A stretch of DNA of 64,000 bases from Plasmodiophora brassicae (GCA_039704465.1 JASFAU010000020.1:186001-250000), one strand, 5' to 3'; positions 33,445 to 42,321 are shown, counted from the stretch's first letter. Notes: generated from the sequence alone by a model not told the origin. Program-made: numbers and translations.

Positions 33445-34953
33445 ATGGCAGGAGGTGGCCGCAGAGCGCCCGTTCGTCTACAGATGGAGGACGACGCCAG
33501 GACCAACTCCGACGCCGAGGCCAAGGAGCATGAATCGTCGACAGATGACGAAATCGATCGAGGGCTTCAGTCAACAAACCTGCACGGTAAGAGCCCGATC
33601 TTTATGCCTTTGAAACCGCCCATCCTACGTACCCTGAGCCTTACGGCCAAGGACGGAATTAACGATTTCCTCAAGAAATATAGGAAACACGTCGAGATCG
33701 TTAACGAGCGCCGACTGATCTACAAGGAGGATATTCATCCGCCAACGGTGAAGTCATGCATTACCGAGGACGTCCTCAGAGGGATGTCGAAATATCGCCT
33801 ACGTCAACCCGCCAGCACGATCACGGATGGCGACATCATGAGCTACTTGAGGTCAGTCCAACGCAGGGAGGCTGATGTCGAGAGTTCGACAGACATCAAG
33901 GCGCTTCTCACGAAGACAGTGGTCATGAACCTGTCAATCAAGAGTATTGAGGAACGTGTCACGTCTTTCTTCGCCAAGTTCGATGAGCTAATCGACGACT
34001 ATGGGCTACAAGACACATACGCCAAAGGAACGAAAGGAACCAAGCGCAAGATCAAGGTATTACGCGGAGGTATCCGTCCCACTGACCTTGCGGTTCTAGT
34101 CGAACGCGCGATCGAGTTCGGAGGGTGCAGGGACGCTGAGAAGGACGAGCTCAAATTCTTCGACCTCGTCGACCGTCTTGCCAAAGAGCAGGACAAACAC
34201 TTCCGGCTGCAAGCTGAGAAGAAGAAGTCTCCAGCGCAGACCATGTCCCCACCTGCAGGTAAGAAAGGTAAGGACGTTGTTGCTCCGAATAGGAATGGCG
34301 GCAAGCATCCGACAAATCCGATCGGACTGAAGACAGCTCAATCGTCCACATCGCAAACGAAAGACGAATCGAGGGACATCCCCGAGCACATCCGAAAACG
34401 TTTCGAAGGTAAGGATCCTCCAAAGGCAGGTTGCCTAATCTGCAAGGAGCAGCACTGGGTCCAAGTGTGCCCGAAGGCAACTCAAGGAGAACGCAAAGCT
34501 GCCATTGAAAAGTTCCAGAAAGAGCGCAAAGAGAAGGAGGAGAGTAAGGGCAACGCAGACACGGCAAAGCGCATGGGCCCGCCGTCGCCGTCAACACCGT
34601 CCCCTATGAGACTTCGCTTCCAGAACTCGCTCGACCTTCCATTCGAAGCCGATAGTGGTGCGACGAAGACCGTCATTTCGCAATCGCAACTGCTACGGAT
34701 TCAAGCCATCCAGCATGTCCCAGTCAAAGTGTTCGACCATCCAACGGAGGCGAAACTTGCAACGATCGGGGCTACGACAACAATTGTCGCCACAGCGATC
34801 GTGGACATCACCATTGTCCCACCTTCGCATGGCAAACCTGCACATCTACGCGGGCGGGAAATCAACGTATGTCGCGAAGACCTATCTGATGACATTGTCC
34901 TTTTAGGAGCCCGGAACTGGACGCGTTGGGTATCAATCCAGCTACACAACTGA
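33445..34953 (+). CDS. Retrotransposon Gag and aspartic protease
   Basis: 502 codons. The Gag part has a coiled, charged region (LSIKSIEERVTSFFAKFDEL) and a nucleocapsid CCHC-like knuckle CLICKEQHWVQVCP (C-x2-C-x3-H-x4-C, one residue shorter than the usual spacing). After a Lys/Pro-rich linker comes LPFEADSGATKTVIS, the DSGA active site of a retropepsin. It ends about 28 bp inside the next ORF, in the frame one base back, compatible with a -1 shift or with a mutation. Confidence 0.85.
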   Translation: MAGGGRRAPVRLQMEDDARTNSDAEAKEHESSTDDEIDRGLQSTNLHGKSPIFMPLKPPILRTLSLTAKDGINDFLKKYRKHVEIVNERRLIYKEDIHPPTVKSCITEDVLRGMSKYRLRQPASTITDGDIMSYLRSVQRREADVESSTDIKALLTKTVVMNLSIKSIEERVTSFFAKFDELIDDYGLQDTYAKGTKGTKRKIKVLRGGIRPTDLAVLVERAIEFGGCRDAEKDELKFFDLVDRLAKEQDKHFRLQAEKKKSPAQTMSPPAGKKGKDVVAPNRNGGKHPTNPIGLKTAQSSTSQTKDESRDIPEHIRKRFEGKDPPKAGCLICKEQHWVQVCPKATQGERKAAIEKFQKERKEKEESKGNADTAKRMGPPSPSTPSPMRLRFQNSLDLPFEADSGATKTVISQSQLLRIQAIQHVPVKVFDHPTEAKLATIGATTTIVATAIVDITIVPPSHGKPAHLRGREINVCREDLSDDIVLLGARNWTRWVSIQLHN

Positions 34954-35591
34954 AGGAGATGTTAATCGAGGCAAATGGTCCTATCATCATCGAAGCGGAT
35001 CCGACCCCGGAACGTCACGCCCCAGGTGGTCAAGGGATCACGATGAGAGCGGTAAGACACCCGGAGGTAAGTGGAACAACTCGCGATCATGAGCCCCAAT
35101 TGGACACCAATGATCCGGGTGACGACTATGATGTCGAAATCGGAGAACACTCCGATACAGACGTGGACAGGGCAATAGACCGGATGATACAACGTGCAAC
35201 TGACTCCGGTTTCCCTAACGATCAAGTCCCGCGTCTACGCACAACTGTCAATCGACACAAAGACATATGGCGAACGAAGCTTGGCCGTGATCCACCTGCG
35301 AAAGTAAGTCCACTGAAACTACACTTCAAAGCAGATGCTCGTCCTGTTCGTTGCCGAACACGAAGGTATACCCTCGAACATCAAAAATTCATGGATGATC
35401 ACGTAGGAACCTTGGCGGAAAACGATTTTGTGTACCGCAATCCGCACAGCAGGTACGCGTCGCCGTGTCTGGTCGTCGACAAGAAGGACACGGAGGTTCG
35501 CGGCCATCGGCTGACCGTCGACATCAATGAAGCCGTCAACAAACAGACCGACGCATTGCATGGCCGATGCCTCACATCGACATCATCCTGA
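34926..35591 (+). CDS. Retrotransposon protease-RT linker and N-terminal RT
   Basis: About 221 codons. After an acidic linker the RT palm begins: LKLHFKADARPVRCRTRRYT, then SRYASPCLVVDKKD and LTVDINEAVNKQT, corresponding to RT motifs 1-2 (the family's SPW-x-SP-x-V-VKKKDG and RxC-x-DYR positions are altered). The frame closes at 35591, 25 bp after the next ORF opens in yet another frame. Confidence 0.75.
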   Translation: MGINPATQLKEMLIEANGPIIIEADPTPERHAPGGQGITMRAVRHPEVSGTTRDHEPQLDTNDPGDDYDVEIGEHSDTDVDRAIDRMIQRATDSGFPNDQVPRLRTTVNRHKDIWRTKLGRDPPAKVSPLKLHFKADARPVRCRTRRYTLEHQKFMDDHVGTLAENDFVYRNPHSRYASPCLVVDKKDTEVRGHRLTVDINEAVNKQTDALHGRCLTSTSS

Positions 35592-36778
35592 CCTACCTAC
35601 GTTCCGCGACCATCTTCATGCTGTTCGATGCCTTTAAAGGCTATTGGCAATTTCCGTTGCACCCTGATTCGCAGGAGGCCTGCTCGTTCATGACGCACAT
35701 CGCCACGTTTACACCCAGGCGCATCATCCAGGGAATCGCTGATTGCGTGTTTGCGTTCCAGGCGGGAATGCAACAGGTGTTGGGGAAACTTCTATATATC
35801 TGCGCCCTACTCTGGATCGACGATATCCTCGGCTACGTATCTGGATTCGGAGCCTACATGGACACACTCGAATCTCTTCTCAACGCTTTCGACGAGTTTG
35901 GAGTTAAACTCAACCCTGATCGCTGCCAGTTATATCTCACTTCAGTGACATGGTGCGGTCGCGTTATATCCGCTGATGGAGTGTCGTTCGATCGCTCGTA
36001 TCTCAACGCCTTGCACGATCTATCAACTCCTATCACGGCTGCTGATCTCCAACAGTTCCTCTCGGGCCTCAATTGGGTCCGTTCTGTTATCCCTCAATTC
36101 GCGGCACATGTTCATCCGCTACAGGATCTACTTCTGTCCGCTTCTCGTTCTGTCAGCAGTCTGAAGAAATCACACCTACGTCGAGTTCGTTTAGCCGACA
36201 TCGGCTGGACCACTGACCATCTCACCAGTTTCAATTCTCTGAAGCATCGACTATCGGAGGCCATGACGCTGGCGCACACCAAGGACGAATGGATCATGTG
36301 TCTCTTTCCGGATGCGAGTGACCGTTTCTGGTCTGTTTTCCTGTCGCAGATCCCTCCGGAAGATATTGATCTCCCGTACGGTGAGCAACACCACGAACCT
36401 TTGTCGTTCATCTCGGGGACATTCCGTGGTTCTCAATTGAAGTGGGCGACCATTGAGAAGGAGGCCTACGCCATCATTGAAGGCTGCTATCGCCTCAGAC
36501 ACTTCATCTCTATGTCAAAGCTGGCACTTCGAATCTTCACAGACCACCGTAATTTGGTTTTCATTCTGAACCCAGCCTCGGTTGCACGAATTAGTCGGAC
36601 GACCGGCGATCGCTTGGAGCGCTGGCGACTTCAGATTATCGACCTAGATTTTCACATTGAGCACATTGCTGGGGAGGACAACGTTTGGGCCGACCTCGCC
36701 ACGCGGGGGGCGTCGCCCTGCAACCACTCTCCTCATTTTCCCTCCATCGTTCCGTTCTATTCGTCATATGGCAATTAA
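35567..36778 (+). CDS. Retrotransposon RT palm and RNase H
   Basis: RT: FMLFDAFKGYWQFPLHPDSQ (motif A Asp), FAFQAGMQQVLG, then LLWIDDILGYV, where IDD is the catalytic pair of motif C, and LLNAFDEFGVKLNPDRCQLY. RNase H: IMCLFPDASDRFWSVFLSQ (first Asp), WATIEKEAYAII (Glu), LRIFTDHRNLVFIL (second Asp) and HIAGEDNVWADLATRG (last Asp). All key acidic residues are present, so this domain pair looks functional. Confidence 0.88.
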   Translation: MPHIDIILTYLRSATIFMLFDAFKGYWQFPLHPDSQEACSFMTHIATFTPRRIIQGIADCVFAFQAGMQQVLGKLLYICALLWIDDILGYVSGFGAYMDTLESLLNAFDEFGVKLNPDRCQLYLTSVTWCGRVISADGVSFDRSYLNALHDLSTPITAADLQQFLSGLNWVRSVIPQFAAHVHPLQDLLLSASRSVSSLKKSHLRRVRLADIGWTTDHLTSFNSLKHRLSEAMTLAHTKDEWIMCLFPDASDRFWSVFLSQIPPEDIDLPYGEQHHEPLSFISGTFRGSQLKWATIEKEAYAIIEGCYRLRHFISMSKLALRIFTDHRNLVFILNPASVARISRTTGDRLERWRLQIIDLDFHIEHIAGEDNVWADLATRGASPCNHSPHFPSIVPFYSSYGN

Positions 36779-38168
36779 TCTTGACTTCGACGATTACAAG
36801 ATGACCGATGAGTTTATCTGGCCGTCTGTCGACGAGATTAGTAACGCTCAGACCGACTACATTCGCCAACACGACCTATCTGCCGTTTCCGATATTCTCC
36901 AACTCGAAGGGGACATGTCTCTCCACCTTAGCCCGGAATCTGGCTGGCGTACTCCAGACAATCAACTCTGGGTACCATCACATGCACTGCAGCTACGCAT
37001 CGCAGTGATTTCACATATGGGACTGTCTGGTCATCAACCTGCTGCATCGACTATTTCGAGCATCGCACAACTCTTCTGGTGGCCTGATCTGGATTCCTTT
37101 GTTCGTGCATTTGTGGACAAATGCTTACACTGCCTACGCAACAAAGATTCGATGATTCCCCGACCTTTTGGCACGGCTATGCATGCGGACAAGCCCAATA
37201 AGGTCATCCACTATGACTTTCTGTTCTTATCCAAACCTCGTCCAGGCGATTCTCATCAACTTCGTTATGTTCTGGTTCTGAAGGACGACGCCACGGCATT
37301 CGTCGAGTTAATTCCTTGTCAATTCGCGGATCACAGCGTTGTCGCCGAATCTCTTCTGGATTGGTTCAAACGTTTCGGCATTGTTTTCCAACATGTCTCT
37401 GACCGCGGCACACACTTCAAAAACGCGGTTATCGCCGAGCTTAATAGCCGGTTACACTGCAACCATCATTTCACAACTGCCTACACACCTTGGGCGAACG
37501 GCACGGTTGAGGTTGTCAACAAGCGGCTTCTCTTTCTGCTGAAGTCCCTCCTCTCCGAGCTAAATCTTCCATTCCAGGATTGGCCGTATGTCCTTCCGCT
37601 GATCAACATGACGGTAAATCACACTGTTCGATCAAGTGTGGGCTACGCGCCTGTCACGATGTTTACGGGTTTGCCACCCTCGACACCTATCTCGATTATC
37701 TTCAACAAACGCATCGACGCGGTTATCGACGTACCGTTGACCCCTGACCGTCTCAAGGAAATGACGACGGAACTTATCGATTCTCTCGAGGACATGCACA
37801 AAGCAGTGGCACGTACACGCACCCATCTACGTGATCTCAAGCAACGCGCCCGGCGTCGCCGACGCAATGTTCGCGAGATCAACTTCACGACGGGCGACTA
37901 TGTTCTCGTGGCCAACCATGGCAAGCACTCCAAGTCCGAGTACAACTGGACTGGACCTGCCCAGATTATCGACACCATCAACGACTGGGTGTATCGAGTT
38001 CGAGATCTCTTGACTGATCGTATCTCAGATGTACACGCCCAGCGCTTAGTTCTATGCAGATGCGCACTTGAATGTCACCTCTTCCCTGAAGCACAACATC
38101 GCGCTCACCGGCGTGGCTTACCAAGTCAACGCAGTCGAGGACATTCGAGTCAACTCTACGTCAGGTGA
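36657..38168 (+). CDS. Retrotransposon integrase
   Basis: The coding part runs from about 36760 to 38050. HHCC zinc module: HMGLSGHQPA... CLHCLRN. Catalytic core DDE: VIHYDFLFLS, HVSDRGTHFKNA, ANGTVEVVNKRL. A GPY/F-like segment follows: FTTGDYVLVANHGKHSKSEY, then WTGPAQIIDTINDWVYRVRD. The start Met at 36657 is only the ORF limit. Near 38047 the conserved reading passes into the chromodomain frame. Confidence 0.88.
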   Translation: MSTLLGRTTFGPTSPRGGRRPATTLLIFPPSFRSIRHMAINLDFDDYKMTDEFIWPSVDEISNAQTDYIRQHDLSAVSDILQLEGDMSLHLSPESGWRTPDNQLWVPSHALQLRIAVISHMGLSGHQPAASTISSIAQLFWWPDLDSFVRAFVDKCLHCLRNKDSMIPRPFGTAMHADKPNKVIHYDFLFLSKPRPGDSHQLRYVLVLKDDATAFVELIPCQFADHSVVAESLLDWFKRFGIVFQHVSDRGTHFKNAVIAELNSRLHCNHHFTTAYTPWANGTVEVVNKRLLFLLKSLLSELNLPFQDWPYVLPLINMTVNHTVRSSVGYAPVTMFTGLPPSTPISIIFNKRIDAVIDVPLTPDRLKEMTTELIDSLEDMHKAVARTRTHLRDLKQRARRRRRNVREINFTTGDYVLVANHGKHSKSEYNWTGPAQIIDTINDWVYRVRDLLTDRISDVHAQRLVLCRCALECHLFPEAQHRAHRRGLPSQRSRGHSSQLYVR

Positions 38169-38328
38169 CACTGAACTACTGATCAACTGGATCGGATTCG
38201 ATGCCACCGACAATTCATGGGAACCTTACTCGGTCATGGCGGCCGATGTTCCTGATATCGTCAGGGCCTTCCTCGAACGACAAGCCGAAGGAGACCCGCT
38301 CTGCTCACGACTGTTAGCAGATTTCTAA
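38068..38328 (+). CDS. Chromodomain tail of the retrotransposon polyprotein
   Basis: YQVNAVEDIR, then TELLINWIGFDATDNSWEPY and DIVRAFLE form a chromodomain, which in chromoviruses binds modified histones and steers integration. It lies +1 relative to integrase, overlapping it by about 100 bp, and ends nine bases before the first 3' LTR. Confidence 0.85.
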   Translation: MNVTSSLKHNIALTGVAYQVNAVEDIRVNSTSGDTELLINWIGFDATDNSWEPYSVMAADVPDIVRAFLERQAEGDPLCSRLLADF

Positions 38329-38336
38329 CACGGGAG

Positions 38337-38533
38337 TGTTCATCCAGAGTACCAGTACTCAGATGATGCTGCTCAGATGCTGCTGCCACCCGGTCACATG
38401 ATCATGACCGTACTCGACCCCGCAGCGGCCCTTGCTGTGACGATCCTGTCCAAATACATCAGTTCGTTATATCACCAGGCGCCGACTCTTGCGACCGACC
38501 GCCCCCGTAGTGGGCAGCGGCGGCGTTAGCACA
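38337..38533 (+). repeat. 3' LTR, copy 1
   Basis: 197 bp, same sequence as the 5' LTR by eye. This copy directly follows the internal region. Confidence 0.93.
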
Positions 38534-38571
38534 CAACGTCAGGAATCCGTCAATAACATCACTTGGTAGTC
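38534..38571 (+). repeat. 38-bp inter-LTR spacer, copy 1
   Basis: Begins CAACGTCAGG and ends CACTTGGTAGTC. It is not found in the element's internal region or elsewhere in this window, and is repeated exactly at 38769-38806. Confidence 0.9.
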
Positions 38572-38768
38572 TGTTCATCCAGAGTACCAGTACTCAGATG
38601 ATGCTGCTCAGATGCTGCTGCCACCCGGTCACATGATCATGACCGTACTCGACCCCGCAGCGGCCCTTGCTGTGACGATCCTGTCCAAATACATCAGTTC
38701 GTTATATCACCAGGCGCCGACTCTTGCGACCGACCGCCCCCGTAGTGGGCAGCGGCGGCGTTAGCACA
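38572..38768 (+). repeat. 3' LTR, copy 2
   Basis: 197 bp, identical to the other LTRs by eye, same orientation. Confidence 0.93.
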
Positions 38769-38806
38769 CAACGTCAGGAATCCGTCAATAACATCACTTG
38801 GTAGTC
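38769..38806 (+). repeat. 38-bp inter-LTR spacer, copy 2
   Basis: Exact repeat of 38534-38571, giving a 235-bp LTR-plus-spacer unit in tandem. Confidence 0.9.
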
Positions 38807-39003
38807 TGTTCATCCAGAGTACCAGTACTCAGATGATGCTGCTCAGATGCTGCTGCCACCCGGTCACATGATCATGACCGTACTCGACCCCGCAGCGGCC
38901 CTTGCTGTGACGATCCTGTCCAAATACATCAGTTCGTTATATCACCAGGCGCCGACTCTTGCGACCGACCGCCCCCGTAGTGGGCAGCGGCGGCGTTAGC
39001 ACA
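38807..39003 (+). repeat. 3' LTR, copy 3
   Basis: 197 bp, identical to the other LTRs by eye. The host sequence resumes at the CCTGG duplication directly after it. Confidence 0.93.
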
Positions 39004-39008
39004 CCTGG
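39004..39008 (+). repeat. Target-site duplication, right copy (CCTGG)
   Basis: Matches 33200-33204, so the complete four-LTR block behaves as a single insertion. Confidence 0.85.
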
Positions 39009-39290
39009 GCACATCGATGTTGTTGCAGGCGCCCCGCGCTCAAGGGCGATCTTGAACAGGCTTCGCACCGGGCAGCTGACGTAGAACGCTTGACCGGGTC
39101 GAGACGACCGGCAGTGGGTGTGGCTCCCGCTTGGTGATCTTGTTGAGGTCTCGGTAGTCCACACACAGGCGAAGGGTGCCATCCTTCTTGGTGACGAACA
39201 GGACCGGAGCGCCCATGGAAGATCGCGATTCAGTTATGAACCCGAGCCCAATTGGTTCTCTTCGAAATACTACTCGCGCAGGGTGAACAA
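39009..39290 (-). pseudogene. Older gypsy-type RT remnant, part 2 (N-terminal)
   Basis: Minus-strand translation gives [20 protein letters not shown] then [16 protein letters not shown], the N-terminal RT motifs. This continues in sense into the part at 32517-33204 once the inserted element is removed. Upstream (39235-39290) the reading frame has stops. Confidence 0.85.
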
Positions 39291-39640
39291 CCGATTCCAG
39301 CTGATTGGCATTCGATTCCTATCAAAACCGTATATCAGTGACCAGAACGGTTGAATCCAATGCGGCCAGTACATCGACGACGTAAACTGGCAAATCTCAG
39401 CAGGAATCGATTGCGGCTTATTGGAACTCAAGTACCTTTTCACACTGTATCAGTGACCAAGACGGCTTCGTCGTGCAATGCGCGCGGGCACGATGCGAAG
39501 GGCTCGTTACAAGGCGGTACAAACGATCAGTTGCGCAACGACGAGGACGTCTACTTGCAGCGTTGAGCAGGCCGGCACACATTAGCGGCATCATATGTAG
39601 TTATCCAATCGTGAGGGGCGGATTTATTTAAGTCACTTCG
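39291..39640. other. Degenerate sequence, no gene
   Basis: Two loosely similar segments (near 39290-39350 and 39400-39465), each ending TATCAGTGACCA-ACGG, suggest an old tandem duplication of about 115 bp. No ORF with support. Confidence 0.5.
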
Positions 39641-40375
39641 TTATTGGAAATACCACCCCAACGTAAAGAATTGCGGCATCTCTTCAGGGAAACGGAGTAC
39701 GAAATCGCGTGCAGCGTCCATGCTGAGGTTGATGATATCCTGGTCAACAGTTTGGTTGGTTCGCAGCTGGTGAGCTAGCAACGTTCGCACATCGGCCTCG
39801 TCAAACTTGAACTTCTCCTTGTTCTTCCCGAACTTGCCGAATGGGACCGGTGCGATCCGCTGGGACCTACTTCGCCAGGTGCGGAGCTTGAGGTACAATT
39901 GCCATGCCAGAGGCATGGTGAAACCCTCGCTCGACCAAACGGCGTCCGGAATATTCCTCAGCGACATGAAGAAGCGGGAATCAATGAAGTCCACCTTAAT
40001 CAGCTTGTCTTGTCCCAAAACGTACGCGAACGCAGCAGTGCTCAGCTGACAGATTCCCGTAGTGTTCAGCGTTACGATCAGCTCAACTAGGTTGACTGGA
40101 GCGTCAGGCATCTTGATAGCGATGTCGATGTCCTCTGTGCTGCGCGCTCGTAGGCGGAACAGGTTGTATCCCCCGATGACCTTGAACTGGATATGGTTCC
40201 GGCGCAGTTCAGGGCCGACCTCGTTAACGACCTGGGTGAGTTCCTCGAACGTCGGCGTCTTGTACAGTCTGCTGCCTTCGGGACACGGGAACGGCTTCGC
40301 TGTCGCCGCCCACAGGCTTAGGCATGCCAGCACCAGTGCAAGCGCAGGACGCGACGTTGACGGAGTCGACGACAT
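39641..40375 (-). CDS. Secreted nucleotidyltransferase-fold protein
   Basis: Intronless, 244 codons. Signal peptide ALALVLACLSLWAATA after a short Ser/Thr-rich start, then FPCPEGSRLYKTPTFEEL. HIQFKVIGGYNLFRLRARST followed by EDIDIAIKM is the nucleotidyltransferase signature: a Gly-Gly helix start and a D-x-D metal pair (here DID), as in AbiEii/minimal nucleotidyltransferases. A later KLIKVDFIDS could supply the third acidic residue. A nucleotidyl-transferring enzyme with a signal peptide would act in the secretory route or outside the cell, which is unusual. Start chosen at the only Met upstream of the signal peptide. Confidence 0.7.
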   Translation of the reverse strand: MSSTPSTSRPALALVLACLSLWAATAKPFPCPEGSRLYKTPTFEELTQVVNEVGPELRRNHIQFKVIGGYNLFRLRARSTEDIDIAIKMPDAPVNLVELIVTLNTTGICQLSTAAFAYVLGQDKLIKVDFIDSRFFMSLRNIPDAVWSSEGFTMPLAWQLYLKLRTWRSRSQRIAPVPFGKFGKNKEKFKFDEADVRTLLAHQLRTNQTVDQDIINLSMDAARDFVLRFPEEMPQFFTLGWYFQ

Positions 40376-40666
40376 GGTTTTGTGTCTGAGGTGGCTGGTC
40401 CGCTAGACTGCCGCAAACCCAATCCCATCCTGCCTGCAAAACCAGCTGTCCGCCAGAGACTTTCGGCACTCCAAATTTAGCAAATGCAGCTGCTTTTCGC
40501 GGCCAATGTACATAGTTGAGCTGTCCGGTCCCGTGTCGTCCGCCAGTGCGCCGTCAGTGTCTTTGCCAGGGCACTCGTCCTGAACGTGTCGTTAGAAACT
40601 CCAGATCACGCGTTCGTGACGGGCTTGGACTCAATGAGTGTGCCGAAGTACGCCAACTGTGCAAAT

Positions 40667-40758
40667 GGCTTCGTGACCGAGTTGGTTAAGGTGGTAGATT
40701 CGAATCCTCGAAACATCTACTGGGCTTGCCCGCGCGCGTTCGAATCGCGTCGAAGCCT
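40667..40758 (+). tRNA. trnS-CGA: tRNA-Ser (anticodon CGA) with 10-nt intron
   Basis: Acceptor GGCTTCG (40667-40673) pairs perfectly with CGAAGCC (40751-40757). D arm ACC/GGT with a GG-containing loop, anticodon stem GTAGA (40694-40698)/TCTAC (40716-40720), anticodon CGA at 40701-40703, intron 40705-40714 after position 37. The variable arm is a GGGC/GCCC hairpin, so it is class II, and the T loop is TTCGAAT on a five-pair stem. The discriminator base reads T where G is usual for serine tRNAs. Confidence 0.85.
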
Positions 40759-40761
40759 TCC

Positions 40762-40768
40762 TTTTTTT
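40762..40768 (+). terminator. RNA polymerase III T7 terminator
   Basis: Seven T residues four bases after the tRNA 3' end, the standard Pol III stop. Confidence 0.85.
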
Positions 40769-41014
40769 GCTTGCTTTGTCGCCGTACCATTGCGCAGTGC
40801 GGCCCTGCCGCGGAACTCCCCTGAGACGTTGCAGTTTTGACATAGCCGCCCTACTGGTCCGTCCACCTCATTAACGTCTGCACCTGGACGGCGAATGCCC
40901 GCCGGCGTACTCGTGGCGCACGTACTGTCGGCGATATGCGACCTGTTTGGCACACGGGTCATCGACTTTGCTGTCGCAAATGGATAGAGCGCGCTGATTC
41001 AGATTCCCCCAATC

Positions 41015-41327
41015 ATGAAGCCGCATACGCCGCGGGCGGTGCGTCAGCGCGGTGACCGTCGTGCAGGGCCGTCGTCGTCGCTGGCGTACGCGACGTTCGC
41101 CGAAGGGGGAGCTCTTGCAGCCGAAATCATGGAACCGTACGGGCCCACCGGCCCAGGTATGCGATCACTTGCAATCGCCCGGCCCTGCCTCCTTCCGGCT
41201 TGCTCAGCGCTGCGTGTGGGCAGGCGGACGCGGCCGATCGGAGTTCGCCGATTCGTCGCGAACGGGGATCGTCCACAAGGGCTTCGAGAACAGTTTCCCG
41301 GACGTCTGCGATGACGACATGTTCTAA
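41015..41327 (+). CDS. Possible small spliced protein
   Basis: Weak candidate. ATG at 41015 (MKPHTPRAVRQRG), possible introns near 41052-41106 (GTGACC...CGAAG) and 41157-41207 (GTATGCG...GCTCAG), and a last exon reading RSEFADSSRTGIVHKGF and ending FPDVCDDDMF with a TAA at 41325. The ending looks protein-like; total about 70-75 residues. The phase of the first join could not be settled and no family is recognised. Confidence 0.3.
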
Positions 41328-41397
41328 TACACGCAAGCAGAGTGCTGCCGTACGCGTCGCCGTTGCTGTACTAACTATATTCGTCGTCGCCGATTCT

Positions 41398-42321
41398 TCA
41401 CTTCTCTGCGGTCATATCGTGGACCAGTGTGATCTCCTTCACGCGCTGCTCGATCAGGAGTTCGGTGTGCATCTCCCGCATGACGCTCAGCTGGACTTCG
41501 GCCCGATCCCGCAGGTTCCGCTCCTCCTCAATCTGCAGGCGCAGGCGCCTGACCACCTCGTCGATGCACAGGACGTCATCTACCGCACCGGTTGGAGCGT
41601 CAGCCGGCGCTCCGATGGCACGCGCGCGTTCGCAGCCTGACCCGATTCCTGCAGGCCGGTCGGCGAGCAGCGCAACTCGACCGGGAGCTCCCTCTGCAGC
41701 GACCGGAAGTGCTCGCGGATATCATCCTTCTCGCGCGACGTGCGCTCGAGCTCGTCGTCGACCTTGGCGGTCGTCGCCAGCTCCTCCTCCAGGCGGACCC
41801 GGGTCGACTGCTGCGCGTGCAACTGGTTGTTCAGCTGTTCCAGCTCCGCTGCGAGCGTATGGTCAGTTTGTGGTCGTCAACGCGGCCGGCCCCCGACCCG
41901 CCGACGTACCGATTCGCGATTCGGCGCTCTTGCGCGCCTGGCGCTCCGCCTTGATCTCGTCCTCGAGCGACTTGACGCGGATCTTGGTCGCCCTGAGCAG
42001 GTCGATCCCGGTCAGGTCCGACGTCGATTCCGCGTCGCGGCTGTCGCTGTCGAACGCGTCGACGAGCTCCTGGACGGCGGAATGCAGCGCGTTGTACCGC
42101 GTCTCGGTCTGGTCGATCGCGGCAGCGGTCGCCTGGTCGGGGTCGAACACGGCGGGGCCCAGCGCCCATCGCAGGCCGCTGGCAACGACGCCCCTGACGG
42201 CGTTCTCCCCGCGTCGCAGCAGGCCGCTGCCGGGCATCTGCAGGATCAGCGACCCGCCCGGGATCACGTCGAAGACGGACGGCGGCGCCTCCGGTTCGCT
42301 CGTCGTCGAGCTCGTCGTCAT
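41398..42321 (-). CDS. Coiled-coil protein, unknown
   Basis: ATG at 42321 (MTTSSTTSEPEAPPSVFDVI). The first 120 residues contain GSGLLRRGENAVRGVVASG, then heptad-rich DLLRATKIRVKSLEDEIKAE. After an intron near 41825-41930 the coiled coil continues (RVRLEEELATTAKVDDELER, EKDDIREHFRSLQREL). After a second intron it resumes as VVRRLRLQIEEERNLRDRAE and ends LVHDMTAEK with a TGA at 41398-41400. A cytoskeletal or scaffold role is inferred only from the coiled coil. Confidence 0.6.

Larger units (their letters stand above)
33205..39003 (+). mobile_element. Chromodomain Ty3/gypsy LTR retrotransposon with tandem 3' LTRs
   Basis: TG...CA LTRs of 197 bp bound an internal region (33402-38336) that encodes, in order, Gag with a zinc knuckle, protease, reverse transcriptase, RNase H, integrase and a chromodomain: the Ty3/gypsy domain order of chromoviruses. 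The 3' end carries three LTR copies in direct orientation separated by two identical 38-bp spacers. All four LTRs read identically by eye, implying recent insertion or homogenisation. The coding region is spread over five overlapping frames. No tRNA-complementary primer-binding site starting TGG is visible after the 5' LTR, and the polypurine tract before 38337 is weak. The element sits inside an older gypsy RT gene. Confidence 0.93.

Noticed and set aside
33205..39003. CRISPR array reading of the 197-bp repeats with 38-bp spacers
   Set aside because: The repeats are TG...CA LTRs bounding an integrase-coding element with a target duplication, the spacers are identical to each other, and the genome is eukaryotic.
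40586..40840. 84-codon ORF over the tRNA
   Set aside because: It runs through the complete tRNA-Ser fold and its T7 terminator, so it is not coding.
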